Below, one piece after another: positions 1 through 9,120 of a stretch of 64,000 nucleotides of DNA. Made by a program: the position numbers and the translations under genes. The notes below the pieces were generated by a model. That model was not told the DNA's origin. It searched no databases and worked only from the letters and a program-made list of their open reading frames with translations. Position 1 is the stretch's first letter; the number at the start of each line of letters is the position of its first letter. The DNA is from Bacteroidales bacterium (GTDB lineage Bacteria; Bacteroidota; Bacteroidia; Bacteroidales; UBA932). The stretch covers positions 62,001-126,000 of the forward strand of contig JAFZDJ010000004.1 of assembly GCA_017561265.1 (NCBI GenBank), in the 5' to 3' direction.

Positions 1-120
1 AGCGTATATGTACTTTCATTAAAGAAAGAGGATGCAGAATTTCTAGGTGTAAGTGAAGAAATCTATAACAAGTATCAGGAATACGTCGAACAACTTAATA
101 GTGACAGGAAACTTCAATAG
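1..120 (+). CDS. C-terminal end of an unidentified protein (partial)
   Basis: An open frame runs from the window edge to a TAG at 118-120 and gives 39 residues, ending EEIYNKYQEYVEQLNSDRKLQ when read from about residue 19. The tail is charged and helix-forming. No start is in the window and nothing in it identifies a family. Sixty bases of AT-rich DNA separate it from the next gene, which is on the same strand, so the two could be co-transcribed. It could also be chance, since 39 codons is short, but the frame is clean and the residue composition is protein-like. Confidence 0.5.
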   Translation, partial: SVYVLSLKKEDAEFLGVSEEIYNKYQEYVEQLNSDRKLQ

Positions 121-180
121 TTCTTCTTCAGTACACTATAATCTTATGTTTATATGAACTTTTAGAATTCTCTGACTAAC

Positions 181-3100
181 ATGAAACTTAGATATATAAA
201 TAAGGCAATAATCATATTATTGTCGTGCATATGCTGTACTATCAGTACATATGCCCAATCCGTAACAGACAATGAAATAGTCAGGTCTGAACTGGATGAA
301 ATGTTTGAGAATCTGGACAAAAGCAAGATACCGACAGGTTTGTTGCTGGATTATGCTATGAATATTGTCGACTTTGACCTCTTTGATGGTTCAGAACTGA
401 TTGAAGATAATACGGTAACATTGATGACATTCGAAAACATGCTGCACAGCATAAACTCGGCCGCCGTCAATACTGCACCTTGTTCTGATGTACCTCTTAT
501 GATTTCTTCTCTAAAAGAATCAGACGATGGAATAAATGTTGGTTTTCTTGCCTATAAATACAATTATATCAAGGCAGAAGCTCTGGATGACGGTCTCATG
601 AATTATTCATCCGGTCAGGTTTCAGACAGATATGTGAACGGAATCTGGCAGAATCCATATGATGAGGCTGTAATTTTTGGATTTACTACAGGTGCATACA
701 GTGAGGAAACAGGAAACATTACATTCAACTTCACATCTGACCATATTCTTACAAATATGACCTTTTCGTCCTTTTATTTTGATGCAGGTGACGGAGAAGG
801 TTATAGAAGTATAACGTTTCCGACCATAGTTTCAACTTCCTACCTTGAATCAGGAGAGAAGGAACTGAAATTCAAGGCAATATCAGCAAACGGAGATGTA
901 TACGAATCTCATTCTGTGCTTGTTATCAGAGAATTGGATATGATTACTACTGCTACAGATAATCCTGATAAGACAGAAGAATTCATCACAAGCAATACAT
1001 ATACAGGAACAACAGTAGGAGCTCAAATTTCCACTTACTATCGTACGGGTAACAACAAACTTACAAGACCTTTTGTTGTAGTAGAGGGATTTGATCCATG
1101 GCAGTTGTTGGAAGCATTTAAAGATTTTACATCTATGGTCACTTGCGATGGAATATTAGGAAATACTAATCATAAAAATTTTAAATACTATAACTGGAAT
1201 GAATTTCAACAAAGCAACTATGATTTAATATACATAGATTGGTTCAATTCTACCGCCGATATCAGAGATAATGCATATTTGCTGATAGATATCTTAAGCG
1301 ATATTGAGACTCAAAAATATATGGATGATTGCGAAGAAAGAACTATCCTCATGGGACAGAGTATGGGAGGTCTCGTAGCCAGGTACGCGCTTAACATTAT
1401 GGAAGAAAATGGTGATAATCACGGAGTCGGAACATTCTTATCACACGATACACCTCATTTGGGAGCTAATGTACCTTTAGGGGCATTATATTTACTAAAC
1501 CATATAATGAATTTTCTTGCAGGTAATTCACAAGTAGCTGGTTTAATAAATCTTATCGATTATTTCTGGGATAAACCTATAAATGACACAAAGAGAATAT
1601 TGTTAGAAACCTTATATTCTCCTGCAGTAAGACAGATGCTTGTCAATTATGTAAATGAAGAAGGGGAACTTGACAATCAGGAACATGAAGAATTTGTTGC
1701 AATGATGGATGAGATGGGATTCCCCGAAGGAGATGAAGGATACCCTATTGAAAATATTGCAATTGTAAATGGCTATGAGAATAATCAATCAGATATATTT
1801 ATGGGAGGACAAAGATATGCTCATATAGAGGCAGAAGGTACAATACTTGATTTTGGTTTAGAAGCTCAAGCAGAGGTATTTCCATATCTTTCTAATTCCA
1901 GTAGATTATCTTACCTAGATGTTTCCTTTGTGAAATCATTTTTATGGATACCATCTTTATCTTTTAATATTTTTTCAGAAGAATCCATATCCCCTTCTTT
2001 TGGATTATGTTATGACAACTATCCTGGTTCTATGTTCTATATAGGACTTAATAGATATATAAATGATTTTAATATACTCTATGACTATAACATAGATATT
2101 CAATTAGCAGATAGAATAATGTTTATACCTACAGCAAGTGCACTATGTGTAAACAATAGAATAGATACATATTTTTCTAATCTATATTACTCTAATACAA
2201 AACCAACACCTAAAATTGACACTCCATTTGACGCATATAGACTTGCATATTCTAAAGAAAGTCATATTCATATTGATTCTACAACCTTTGCATGGATTAA
2301 TAATCAAATAAATATGCGTATAGTTGGTCCTGATAATATTGATACAGAAAGTGTATACACTATCGAGGGATATTCAGGATATGTAAATTGGAATGTTTCT
2401 GATAATTCCATTGCAAGTATTGACAATTCAGGAAAACTTACAGCTATAGGAAATGGTGTTGTTACTGTAATTGCAGAGAATTATTCATTTGGAAGACTTC
2501 TCCGGAAGACCAAGGACGTTCTGGTTGGATTTCCAGAAATGGTTATCAGCTCATCTTTTGAAGCAGGAGCCGGGTATGTATTCTCGGTTGAAGCCGTAGA
2601 TCCATCATATCAGGATGATCTTGATTTACTTCTAGACAGTTCTGTCATGGAATATGAATGGTCGGTTCTGGATCTATACGGTAATATGACTACTGATGTA
2701 ACTTCGTCCAACACATTCGAATTCCTTCCGGATGAAGATGAATATGTAACTGTATGTGTAAGGCTTGTTGACAATTCCGGAAATAAAAGTCAGCTCTATT
2801 CTACAACATTGGATCTGCAATGCCCGTTTTTTGTAAACTATGAATATATAAGGGTAACCCCTCAAGGAAACGTAACATGGGTTACATATAACGATTCCTA
2901 CCAGTATTATCCCGTATATGATTTTGGTGTTCAGTATTTGTTCCCTATATATAATGAAGATGATAACGTCAATTCTGTATCCAATTATTTGAAAGGAGGA
3001 TCATGTTATTTAAGTTATCCTGAGGAATATGGTGAAAGAGCATATATTACAGGAGTTAGAGATGGAGCGGATTATATATGGTATTTCGATCTATGGAATT

Positions 3101-3258
3101 CACAAATGTTCCTTGAAACATTGAATTCTGCCATATGGGATGCTGAAAACGGTTATGCAGAACCTGGAGATATAGTAGATTTAAATATTAATGTCTGTAA
3201 TTCTTTATATGAACCCCTTCAGAGATTGAAGATGGCTATCGTACATGTGGAATATTAA
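181..3258 (+). CDS. Large secreted lipase/esterase-like alpha/beta hydrolase with Ig-like domain
   Basis: A 1025-residue exported protein. Residues 1-26 are a signal peptide (hydrophobic IIILLSCICC, ending TYAQS). The middle part, about residues 295-460, looks like an alpha/beta hydrolase: a FVVVEGFDPW strand-turn, then GQSMGG with the presumed nucleophile Ser394, then SHDTPHLG at 421-428, the arrangement seen in lipases and PGAP1-like esterases. The catalytic Asp and His cannot be assigned by eye. Residues about 714-785 resemble a bacterial Ig-like (Big_2) domain (WNVSDNSIASIDNSGKLTAIG). The C-terminal 240 residues are beta-rich and unrecognised; no type IX sorting domain is evident. It is followed 11 bases later by two lipoproteins, likely one operon. 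AT-rich compared with the housekeeping genes. Hydrolase assignment is fair; substrate unknown. Confidence 0.7.
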   Translation: MKLRYINKAIIILLSCICCTISTYAQSVTDNEIVRSELDEMFENLDKSKIPTGLLLDYAMNIVDFDLFDGSELIEDNTVTLMTFENMLHSINSAAVNTAPCSDVPLMISSLKESDDGINVGFLAYKYNYIKAEALDDGLMNYSSGQVSDRYVNGIWQNPYDEAVIFGFTTGAYSEETGNITFNFTSDHILTNMTFSSFYFDAGDGEGYRSITFPTIVSTSYLESGEKELKFKAISANGDVYESHSVLVIRELDMITTATDNPDKTEEFITSNTYTGTTVGAQISTYYRTGNNKLTRPFVVVEGFDPWQLLEAFKDFTSMVTCDGILGNTNHKNFKYYNWNEFQQSNYDLIYIDWFNSTADIRDNAYLLIDILSDIETQKYMDDCEERTILMGQSMGGLVARYALNIMEENGDNHGVGTFLSHDTPHLGANVPLGALYLLNHIMNFLAGNSQVAGLINLIDYFWDKPINDTKRILLETLYSPAVRQMLVNYVNEEGELDNQEHEEFVAMMDEMGFPEGDEGYPIENIAIVNGYENNQSDIFMGGQRYAHIEAEGTILDFGLEAQAEVFPYLSNSSRLSYLDVSFVKSFLWIPSLSFNIFSEESISPSFGLCYDNYPGSMFYIGLNRYINDFNILYDYNIDIQLADRIMFIPTASALCVNNRIDTYFSNLYYSNTKPTPKIDTPFDAYRLAYSKESHIHIDSTTFAWINNQINMRIVGPDNIDTESVYTIEGYSGYVNWNVSDNSIASIDNSGKLTAIGNGVVTVIAENYSFGRLLRKTKDVLVGFPEMVISSSFEAGAGYVFSVEAVDPSYQDDLDLLLDSSVMEYEWSVLDLYGNMTTDVTSSNTFEFLPDEDEYVTVCVRLVDNSGNKSQLYSTTLDLQCPFFVNYEYIRVTPQGNVTWVTYNDSYQYYPVYDFGVQYLFPIYNEDDNVNSVSNYLKGGSCYLSYPEEYGERAYITGVRDGADYIWYFDLWNSQMFLETLNSAIWDAENGYAEPGDIVDLNINVCNSLYEPLQRLKMAIVHVEY

Positions 3259-3269
3259 CATCGGATATT

Positions 3270-4460
3270 ATGAAAAGAAATGTTTTGGGCATCGTTGCAA
3301 TCTTGACATTAATTACATCATGTGTGGGAATTGATCAACCGATAAGCCTTAAATTGGGAAGAAAAGAGTATTTTTCTCAAAATCGGGCACCGTCATACGG
3401 AAGTAATACCATATCAAAAGGTAATCTGAAATTCAGCAATGAAAATTCATTCATTATTGATTTTAATGATAGTTTCGTATCCTCAAAAGGGAAAGAAGTG
3501 AGTATAGGAGTATATTCACAAATTGATGAACCCTTGAAATTATATCATAAATATGATGTGAATACAGATAAGACATGGCTGGATACAGGAAGCGGAGATC
3601 TGAAAGCCTTGGATGGATATATTGAAATTACAAGAATTGAGGCAGAATATAATGACCGTTATGAATTATGCTTGTATGTCTATGGTAATTTCAAGATAGA
3701 TTTTGAATCAGAACCGGGAAAGAGAAAATCTGTAATAGAGGCAGAAGGGTCGTTCTATCCTATACATGTGACAATAGATTGGAGGAACATAAAAGAAGAA
3801 AACATTGAATTGACGGATATTCTTTATTCGATGATTCCATCTCTTCAATATGTACCTTATCCGGAAAAGACTTATGACTTCGGATTTCATGATGATTTTT
3901 TCTATTCGGAATATCCAATTGAGAAAATATATCTGGAAAGGCATGAGAATGAGTATTTCGTAATGTTTTCAAATTTTCATTCACCTTATTATATTCAGCA
4001 ATATATTGAAGATTGCGGATTTACATTGATGAAACCCCTGATGAATCTTTCAGAATATGATGTAGAAAAGAGATTCGATATGCTGGATGAGGATTATATG
4101 AATGCGAAGGTTACGCATATAAAAGGATACGGGAAAGTGGAAGATATTCCTAATATCATTTTTTACTGTCCTTTATATTCTTCTCCTGATAATGGGAATA
4201 TTCCTATTATGTCAAATTCCGTGACAGTAGTCTACGATGAAGATATATCGGACGATGACCCTGAAGAAGAAATGCGCAGGAAGGCTGATTCTGTAAGTTA
4301 TTTACTTAAGATAAGTAAATTGAATGAAGACAGCAAGGCAGGTTCTATAACATTTGTATGCTATAGCGGTTCAGCTGGTAATCCAGCAGAGATTGCAAAC
4401 TGGCTTTGTGAATTTGCAGGATTTCCACATGCAGAGCCGAATTGGTATTTTACAAACTGA
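3270..4460 (+). CDS. Lipoprotein of unknown function, paralogous to the next gene
   Basis: A 396-residue protein with an N-terminal lipoprotein signal (LTLITSC, lipid-modified Cys18), so probably on the outer membrane. Residues about 40-170 form a beta-rich domain that resembles the whole mature part of the next gene: both have a YDV/YDI segment, a glycine-rich stretch, an IE-rich strand with EITRIEA or EFNTIEA, and YVYGNF or YVYGTF. The C-terminal half (from about residue 180) has no counterpart there and is not recognised. The gene starts 11 bases after the lipase-like gene, suggesting a shared transcript. Function unknown; a surface accessory of the hydrolase is an inference from position only. 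Confidence 0.75.
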   Translation: MKRNVLGIVAILTLITSCVGIDQPISLKLGRKEYFSQNRAPSYGSNTISKGNLKFSNENSFIIDFNDSFVSSKGKEVSIGVYSQIDEPLKLYHKYDVNTDKTWLDTGSGDLKALDGYIEITRIEAEYNDRYELCLYVYGNFKIDFESEPGKRKSVIEAEGSFYPIHVTIDWRNIKEENIELTDILYSMIPSLQYVPYPEKTYDFGFHDDFFYSEYPIEKIYLERHENEYFVMFSNFHSPYYIQQYIEDCGFTLMKPLMNLSEYDVEKRFDMLDEDYMNAKVTHIKGYGKVEDIPNIIFYCPLYSSPDNGNIPIMSNSVTVVYDEDISDDDPEEEMRRKADSVSYLLKISKLNEDSKAGSITFVCYSGSAGNPAEIANWLCEFAGFPHAEPNWYFTN

Positions 4461-4473
4461 TAATTGTAAAAAT

Positions 4474-5004
4474 ATGAGAAATCTATATATTTTGACAATA
4501 TTATTTGCTTTAATCTTTTTCAATACAGGATGCTTGAAAGAAGAAAAGCATAAGGAATATATCCTTTCGGTCATTATGAACGGAAAGGAATACAAGGCTG
4601 AACTTCCAAAGGAAGAAAGATTCGCATATATCGATGTTTCAGATGTACCGTTGGATGAATATGCTTTTTTATTTTCCGTTTATATATCTTCTTCAAAAAA
4701 AGAATCATACTGCCTGAGAATATCACATATTGCTGATGAACCATTCGAAATAAACAAAAGATACGACATATCATGTCCTTATGACGGATGGAACAACGGT
4801 CTGCTCAACGGAGGAATATTCCATCAAATGATTTCCGGCTGGATGGAATTCAATACTATAGAAGCGGATAAAGGTAAAATCTATGTTTACGGCACCTTTT
4901 CCATGATTTTGGAAGGAGATGAAGAAGGTGAAGAAATATATCTTGAAAAAGGAGTTTTCGGTCCTATGAAGATAAGTAACGGGTATGAAAAGGTCTTCTG
5001 GTAA
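4474..5004 (+). CDS. Small lipoprotein, shares a domain with the preceding gene
   Basis: A 176-residue lipoprotein. The ATG at 4474 is preferred over upstream in-frame ATGs because those lie inside the previous gene and because MRNLYILTILFALIFFNTGC is a textbook lipoprotein signal (Cys20). The mature part shows the same YDI...SGWMEF...IYVYGTF pattern as the N-terminal half of the upstream lipoprotein, so the two are probably ancient duplicates, this one being a single-domain form. It is the last gene of the three-gene run and is followed within two bases by a strong terminator. Function not recognised. Confidence 0.75.
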   Translation: MRNLYILTILFALIFFNTGCLKEEKHKEYILSVIMNGKEYKAELPKEERFAYIDVSDVPLDEYAFLFSVYISSSKKESYCLRISHIADEPFEINKRYDISCPYDGWNNGLLNGGIFHQMISGWMEFNTIEADKGKIYVYGTFSMILEGDEEGEEIYLEKGVFGPMKISNGYEKVFW

Positions 5005-5005
5005 A

Positions 5006-5047
5006 ACAAACGGGACGGCTGATGATATGGTCAGTCGTCCCGTTTGT
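5006..5047. terminator. Bidirectional terminator between convergent units
   Basis: A 17-bp stem (5006-5022 with 5031-5047, one G-U pair) around an 8-base loop; outer part ACAAACGGGACG/CGTCCCGTTTGT is perfect. Read on the minus strand it is followed by TTTTA. It separates the lipoprotein operon (plus) from the ppiD-like gene (minus), so it can end both. Confidence 0.85.
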
Positions 5048-5067
5048 AATTTATATATTTCTATCTG

Positions 5068-7047
5068 TTAATAGAAACGTGCTCTGTTATCCTTTACGAC
5101 GTCTGTCATCATCTCAGGAAGGAGCATCTGAGTTGTGTACTGAGTCTCCTGAGCGTCACGCATCTTTGCATCATCCTCAGTGAAGAAAGCACCTGTATCG
5201 CGGCCTGTAACCTTGTATACATATACTCCGACTGTTCCTACGAGCGGACCGTATACCTTGCCGTTCTCAGCTGCTGAAGCAGCACCGATGAACATAGGAT
5301 CGAGACCCTGTGAAGACATTGATGAGAATGCCACGCCGTCCTTTGTGCTTACTGTTGTGTTGAGAGCCTCTGCAATAGCCTCGAGATCAGAAAGACCCTT
5401 GATCTTCTCGGCAACCTCTGCAGCCATCTTCTCACCAGCCTTGTCCATATAGATGGTGTTTCTGATAGAAGTTGCAGCATCAGCTACAGGAGCATAACCC
5501 TCCTTGTGGATGCCCTTGAGAGCAGCGATGATGAAGTAGTTGTTATCTACAGTGATGATGTTTGAAGCATCGCCTTCCTTAGCATCGAAAGCCCATCTTG
5601 TAACCTCTCTTGTGTTCTCGATAGAACCGAGACGGTCTGCAGTCTCAGGCATTCTGTTGAGAGGATGTGCGTATACACCTTCCTCGTCAAGAGCCTTCTG
5701 GAAGTTCTCATACTTGCCTGCAGTCTTTGTTGCGAAAGTATTTGCCTGTGCATAGTAGCTGTTTACAGTCTCCTTGCTAGGAACAGCTGTCTTCTCAAGA
5801 ATTGCAACCTTCTTCTTTGCAACCGGCTTTGTTGCGTCAACTACCTGGAAAGTAAGACCGCTGATAGTGAGCTTGCTGTTCTTCTTCGCAGTCATGAGAG
5901 CCTCGTAACCTGGAGTCTGAGTGATCCACATAGGCTCTACTGTGTTGAGAAGGCTGTCTACATTCTCCTCTGCAGAAGCAACATACTTCACGAATACTGA
6001 ATCCGGAACCATAGCCTCTTCCATAACGCGTACTGCGTAGAAAGTGTTGCCGTTTGAAATGACCTCAGAAACTGAAGCCTTGTCACCGAATACAAAATCA
6101 TTGACCTCTCTTGCGATTGTGTTGAGCTCACCAGCCTTGTACCATGACTCATCGTACTGTCTGTCTGAGTTTGCAAGAAGGAAGCTCTTCATGTTTGTTG
6201 CTGAAGCGAACTCGTCATATACGTCGATGAGAGCCTGGTTTGCAGCTGCAACGTCACCCTCTGAAGGCTTTACCTCGAATACTACATACTCGATGTCTCT
6301 GCTTGCCTGCTGCTTGTAGAACTTCTTGTGAGCATCATAGTATGCCTTGATCTCGCTGTCAGAAACTACGATTGTAGAATCCTGAGTGTAGCCGAAAGGT
6401 ACCATTACGAACTCTACATTGAAAGTGTTGTTGTTGTCAGCGATATCATTTGCAAGCATGAGCGGGTTTGTGAAGTTACTCTGTGTGAAGAGTGAAAGAT
6501 ACTTCGAATAGTACTCCTGTGTCTTTGCTGACTCAACGAGATAGTTCCAATATACTGAAAGGCTACCTGTCTGATCTGAATCTCTGTAAGCAAGGAAGTT
6601 ACGTACGAGCTCAGGTGAGAATACACCGTTCTCGTCAAGGAACATAGGGTTCTGAGAGAATACTGGAGAAGCGATGTTTCCTGCGATGATGTCGCTCATT
6701 TCCTCTGCACCTACATTGAGACCTGCCTTCTGTGCATTCTTCTCAAAGAGAGACTTGTCAACGAGAGACTGCCATGCTGCATCTCTGATAGACTCCTGCT
6801 GCTGAGCGTTCTGAGCAGAAGATCCTGTCATGATCTCGTTGATTGCTGTGAAATTCTCTACTTCTGCCTGATAGTCAGTATAAGAGATTGATTTTCCGTT
6901 GATCTCACCAACATCATACTTTGATGACATTGAAGATGATACTGACTGGAGTGTGGTCGGATCGATAATGAAAGACAACAGCGCTACTGCAATAAGCACT
7001 GTTATCACGATACCGAACTTGACACGAATTGTTTCAAGTGCTGCCAT
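5068..7047 (-). CDS. ppiD: PpiD/SurA-like membrane-anchored periplasmic foldase
   Basis: A 659-residue protein with one N-terminal membrane helix (about 11-29, FGIVITVLIAVALLSFII) and a large periplasmic part with the SurA_N/PpiD layout: the chaperone helices begin VGEINGKSISYTDYQAEV, followed by a long helical region and a late TREVTRWAFDAKEGDASNII segment typical of the second rotamase-like repeat. Family role: folding of outer-membrane proteins at the inner-membrane surface. The parvulin catalytic signature (GGDLGWF and neighbouring residues) is not visible; where it is expected, after DSVFVKYVASAEENVDSLL (about residue 345-365), the sequence is short and diverged, so it may be a chaperone without isomerase activity. 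Last gene of the mfd-lptC run, 80 bases after lptC. Codon use is strongly biased, as in highly expressed genes. Confidence 0.85.
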   Translation of the reverse strand: MAALETIRVKFGIVITVLIAVALLSFIIDPTTLQSVSSSMSSKYDVGEINGKSISYTDYQAEVENFTAINEIMTGSSAQNAQQQESIRDAAWQSLVDKSLFEKNAQKAGLNVGAEEMSDIIAGNIASPVFSQNPMFLDENGVFSPELVRNFLAYRDSDQTGSLSVYWNYLVESAKTQEYYSKYLSLFTQSNFTNPLMLANDIADNNNTFNVEFVMVPFGYTQDSTIVVSDSEIKAYYDAHKKFYKQQASRDIEYVVFEVKPSEGDVAAANQALIDVYDEFASATNMKSFLLANSDRQYDESWYKAGELNTIAREVNDFVFGDKASVSEVISNGNTFYAVRVMEEAMVPDSVFVKYVASAEENVDSLLNTVEPMWITQTPGYEALMTAKKNSKLTISGLTFQVVDATKPVAKKKVAILEKTAVPSKETVNSYYAQANTFATKTAGKYENFQKALDEEGVYAHPLNRMPETADRLGSIENTREVTRWAFDAKEGDASNIITVDNNYFIIAALKGIHKEGYAPVADAATSIRNTIYMDKAGEKMAAEVAEKIKGLSDLEAIAEALNTTVSTKDGVAFSSMSSQGLDPMFIGAASAAENGKVYGPLVGTVGVYVYKVTGRDTGAFFTEDDAKMRDAQETQYTTQMLLPEMMTDVVKDNRARFY

Positions 7048-7127
7048 TTTTATTGTCTGTTTTAGATTATTTTCCTGTAAAATACAATATTGGGGGGCGA
7101 AGATAGCAATTTTATCTCAATCTGCCG

Positions 7128-7754
7128 CTATTTTTTTTGAAATGGGCCTATAAAATTGACCGAATCAATCAAAACCTGCGTACTATCCTTTACTATGATA
7201 GCGTAATTGTTGAAGTTATCATAAAGAATAGTGCTTCTGGCGCGCTGATCCGACTCCATTCCATATCCCTGCATGAATCCGTCCGGAGAATACATCCTCA
7301 CATAGCAGTGGGTATATATCTTCTCGTTCTTCTGATCCCAGTACAGGGTATCTGTCTCCATAACCTCCTGATTGATAAGATTCTTCACGACAACATTTCC
7401 GAAAGCCTCCCAGGTTTCCCTGCCGTCGTCGTATTTCATGTGTCTGGCATTGTCCGACACTATCTCGGTCTCAAGCTTTCCTGTCTCGTCGAATCCATAC
7501 ACGAAGAATCCGTCCGGAAACAGCTCGTAATTCAGGGTATCCTTCTCATACTTCTCCATCCTAGGAGCTTCGGCCCTGAGCTTCACCATGCCGTTTTCCG
7601 TCTGCTGAAGAAACATGTCATTGACCACCTGCACGGGAGTTTCTTCAAGATCAAGATACTCGGCTTCCCCAAGTTTTCCTTTACAAGAATAAACGACGAA
7701 AGCAACCGCCGCAGCGGTTGCAATCATCTTGAGCATATTTATGATATTCTTCAA
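7128..7754 (-). CDS. lptC: LPS export protein LptC, lipoprotein form
   Basis: A 208-residue protein with a lipoprotein-like signal (AAAVAFVVYSC, Cys24). The rest matches Bacteroidota LptC: TPVQVVNDMFLQQTENGMVKLRAEAPRME, then the FPDGFFVYGFDETGKLETEIVSDNA strands and VMETDTLYWDQKNEKIYT, a repeating beta-jellyroll pattern used to pass lipopolysaccharide from LptBFG to LptA. It starts 6 bases after the stop of the TPR gene, so the two are translationally close, and sits in an operon with other envelope genes. The family in other phyla has a membrane helix rather than a lipid anchor; the Cys here suggests anchoring by lipid, which is an inference. Confidence 0.85.
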   Translation of the reverse strand: MKNIINMLKMIATAAAVAFVVYSCKGKLGEAEYLDLEETPVQVVNDMFLQQTENGMVKLRAEAPRMEKYEKDTLNYELFPDGFFVYGFDETGKLETEIVSDNARHMKYDDGRETWEAFGNVVVKNLINQEVMETDTLYWDQKNEKIYTHCYVRMYSPDGFMQGYGMESDQRARSTILYDNFNNYAIIVKDSTQVLIDSVNFIGPFQKK

Positions 7755-7760
7755 TATCGT

Positions 7761-9089
7761 TTAGTTCTGAGTCCTTACTGTTGTAGTAGCTCTCATACCA
7801 CCGCATGAAACAGTGTATGACTGACCGTTTGTGAAGTCGTACATGAAGGCCTCTGCAGTCTGAGGATAGTATGAAGAGTACTGTCTGATGTAATTTGTTG
7901 CATCTTCTGCAAGAGTCTCATCAGCATTCTTCGCCTTGTTCATATAGTCAACTGCAACCCAGTACTTGGCTCTCTGCTCGATATCGTTACCGCTGCAAGG
8001 AACACTTCCCCAGATTGTACCGATGAGCATATATGTCTTACCTGCAAGTGATGGATCGAGATCTACAACCTTCTGAGCAGCCTCGAATGCCTGTGCATAC
8101 TTAGAGCTCTTGAAGCAGAATGCAGCGAGTTCATAGTAGTAACCACCGTCAGTAACAGCATCAGACTCCTCTGCAGCGATAGCCTCGTTCATGAACTTCA
8201 CAGCATTGTCATAATCACCTCTTCCAGCGTAGAGCTTGTAGAGATAATATGCAGAAGTGTGTGAAGGCTCCTTTGCGTGCATTGTGTTCACTGCGTTAAG
8301 GAAGAGGTCGTTGTCAGTACATCCCTCAGTCATACCCATCATTCTTACTATGTTCTTTGCAAGATCAAGGTTCTCAGGATCAGCCTCGAATCTTGGTGTG
8401 AAGAGAGCGATGAGGTTGTCGCAGCTTGCAACCTGGCTGGTGATGAAGAGACTCTCCACATCCTCTACAGTCTTTGCAATGCTTCTTGCCTCTGTATCGT
8501 TCTTTGGAGTAATCATGCCGAGATACTTGATTGCATCCTCATATACAGCGATTACCTTCTCAGGATCAAGAGAACCTTCCTTATAAAGATCTACAGCTGT
8601 GTTGAGCTGGAAAAGGAAGATGTTTGCTCTTGTCTCCTCCTTTGTCTGGTTGACTACATCGCAAAGACCTGCGAAAAGTCTCTCAGGATCGTTCTTGAGG
8701 TAGTTATACATATCAAGAGCCTTGTTGTTGAGAGAGCTTACGGCATACTTTGGCCAGAACTCTACTCGCTGATCATAGATAGTCATGAGTGAGTCAACAA
8801 GCTTCATTCTGTACACAGCATCCTTCTGATTCTTCTGGATCACCTGACGGATAAGAGTTGTACCGTCTGAAAGCATAGAATAGCGTGCTGTTGGAGGACA
8901 GAGGCTGTAAGCCTTTCTCCAGTTAGGAAGAGCAGAGTCATAGTTCTTCTGCTTGTAGTACTCTGTGTAATAAGACAGATACTTGATGCACTCGGCGCTG
9001 TCCGGACCGAATTTTCCCTGAGCGGAAACCTTGCTGCTTGCAAAAAGTGCCAACGCAGCTACTGAAATGAGCAGTACAATTCTTTTCAT
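7761..9089 (-). CDS. Exported TPR-repeat protein
   Basis: A 442-residue protein with a signal peptide (MKRIVLLISVAALALFASS...SAQ) and TPR-type helical repeats; clear ones are YYKQKNYDSALPNWRKAYSLCP near residue 50, the YKLYAGRGDYDNAVKFMNEAIA repeat near 290 and FCFKSSKYAQAFEAAQKVVDLDP near 330. Likely a periplasmic scaffold. The same TPR gene between an outer-membrane barrel and lptC is a recurrent order in Bacteroidales, which points to envelope assembly, but no specific partner is known from the sequence. Codon use is biased like a highly expressed gene. Starts 31 bases after the barrel gene. Confidence 0.8.
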   Translation of the reverse strand: MKRIVLLISVAALALFASSKVSAQGKFGPDSAECIKYLSYYTEYYKQKNYDSALPNWRKAYSLCPPTARYSMLSDGTTLIRQVIQKNQKDAVYRMKLVDSLMTIYDQRVEFWPKYAVSSLNNKALDMYNYLKNDPERLFAGLCDVVNQTKEETRANIFLFQLNTAVDLYKEGSLDPEKVIAVYEDAIKYLGMITPKNDTEARSIAKTVEDVESLFITSQVASCDNLIALFTPRFEADPENLDLAKNIVRMMGMTEGCTDNDLFLNAVNTMHAKEPSHTSAYYLYKLYAGRGDYDNAVKFMNEAIAAEESDAVTDGGYYYELAAFCFKSSKYAQAFEAAQKVVDLDPSLAGKTYMLIGTIWGSVPCSGNDIEQRAKYWVAVDYMNKAKNADETLAEDATNYIRQYSSYYPQTAEAFMYDFTNGQSYTVSCGGMRATTTVRTQN

Positions 9090-9120
9090 AGTATTATTAT
9101 GTGTATTTAATTATTTTTCT

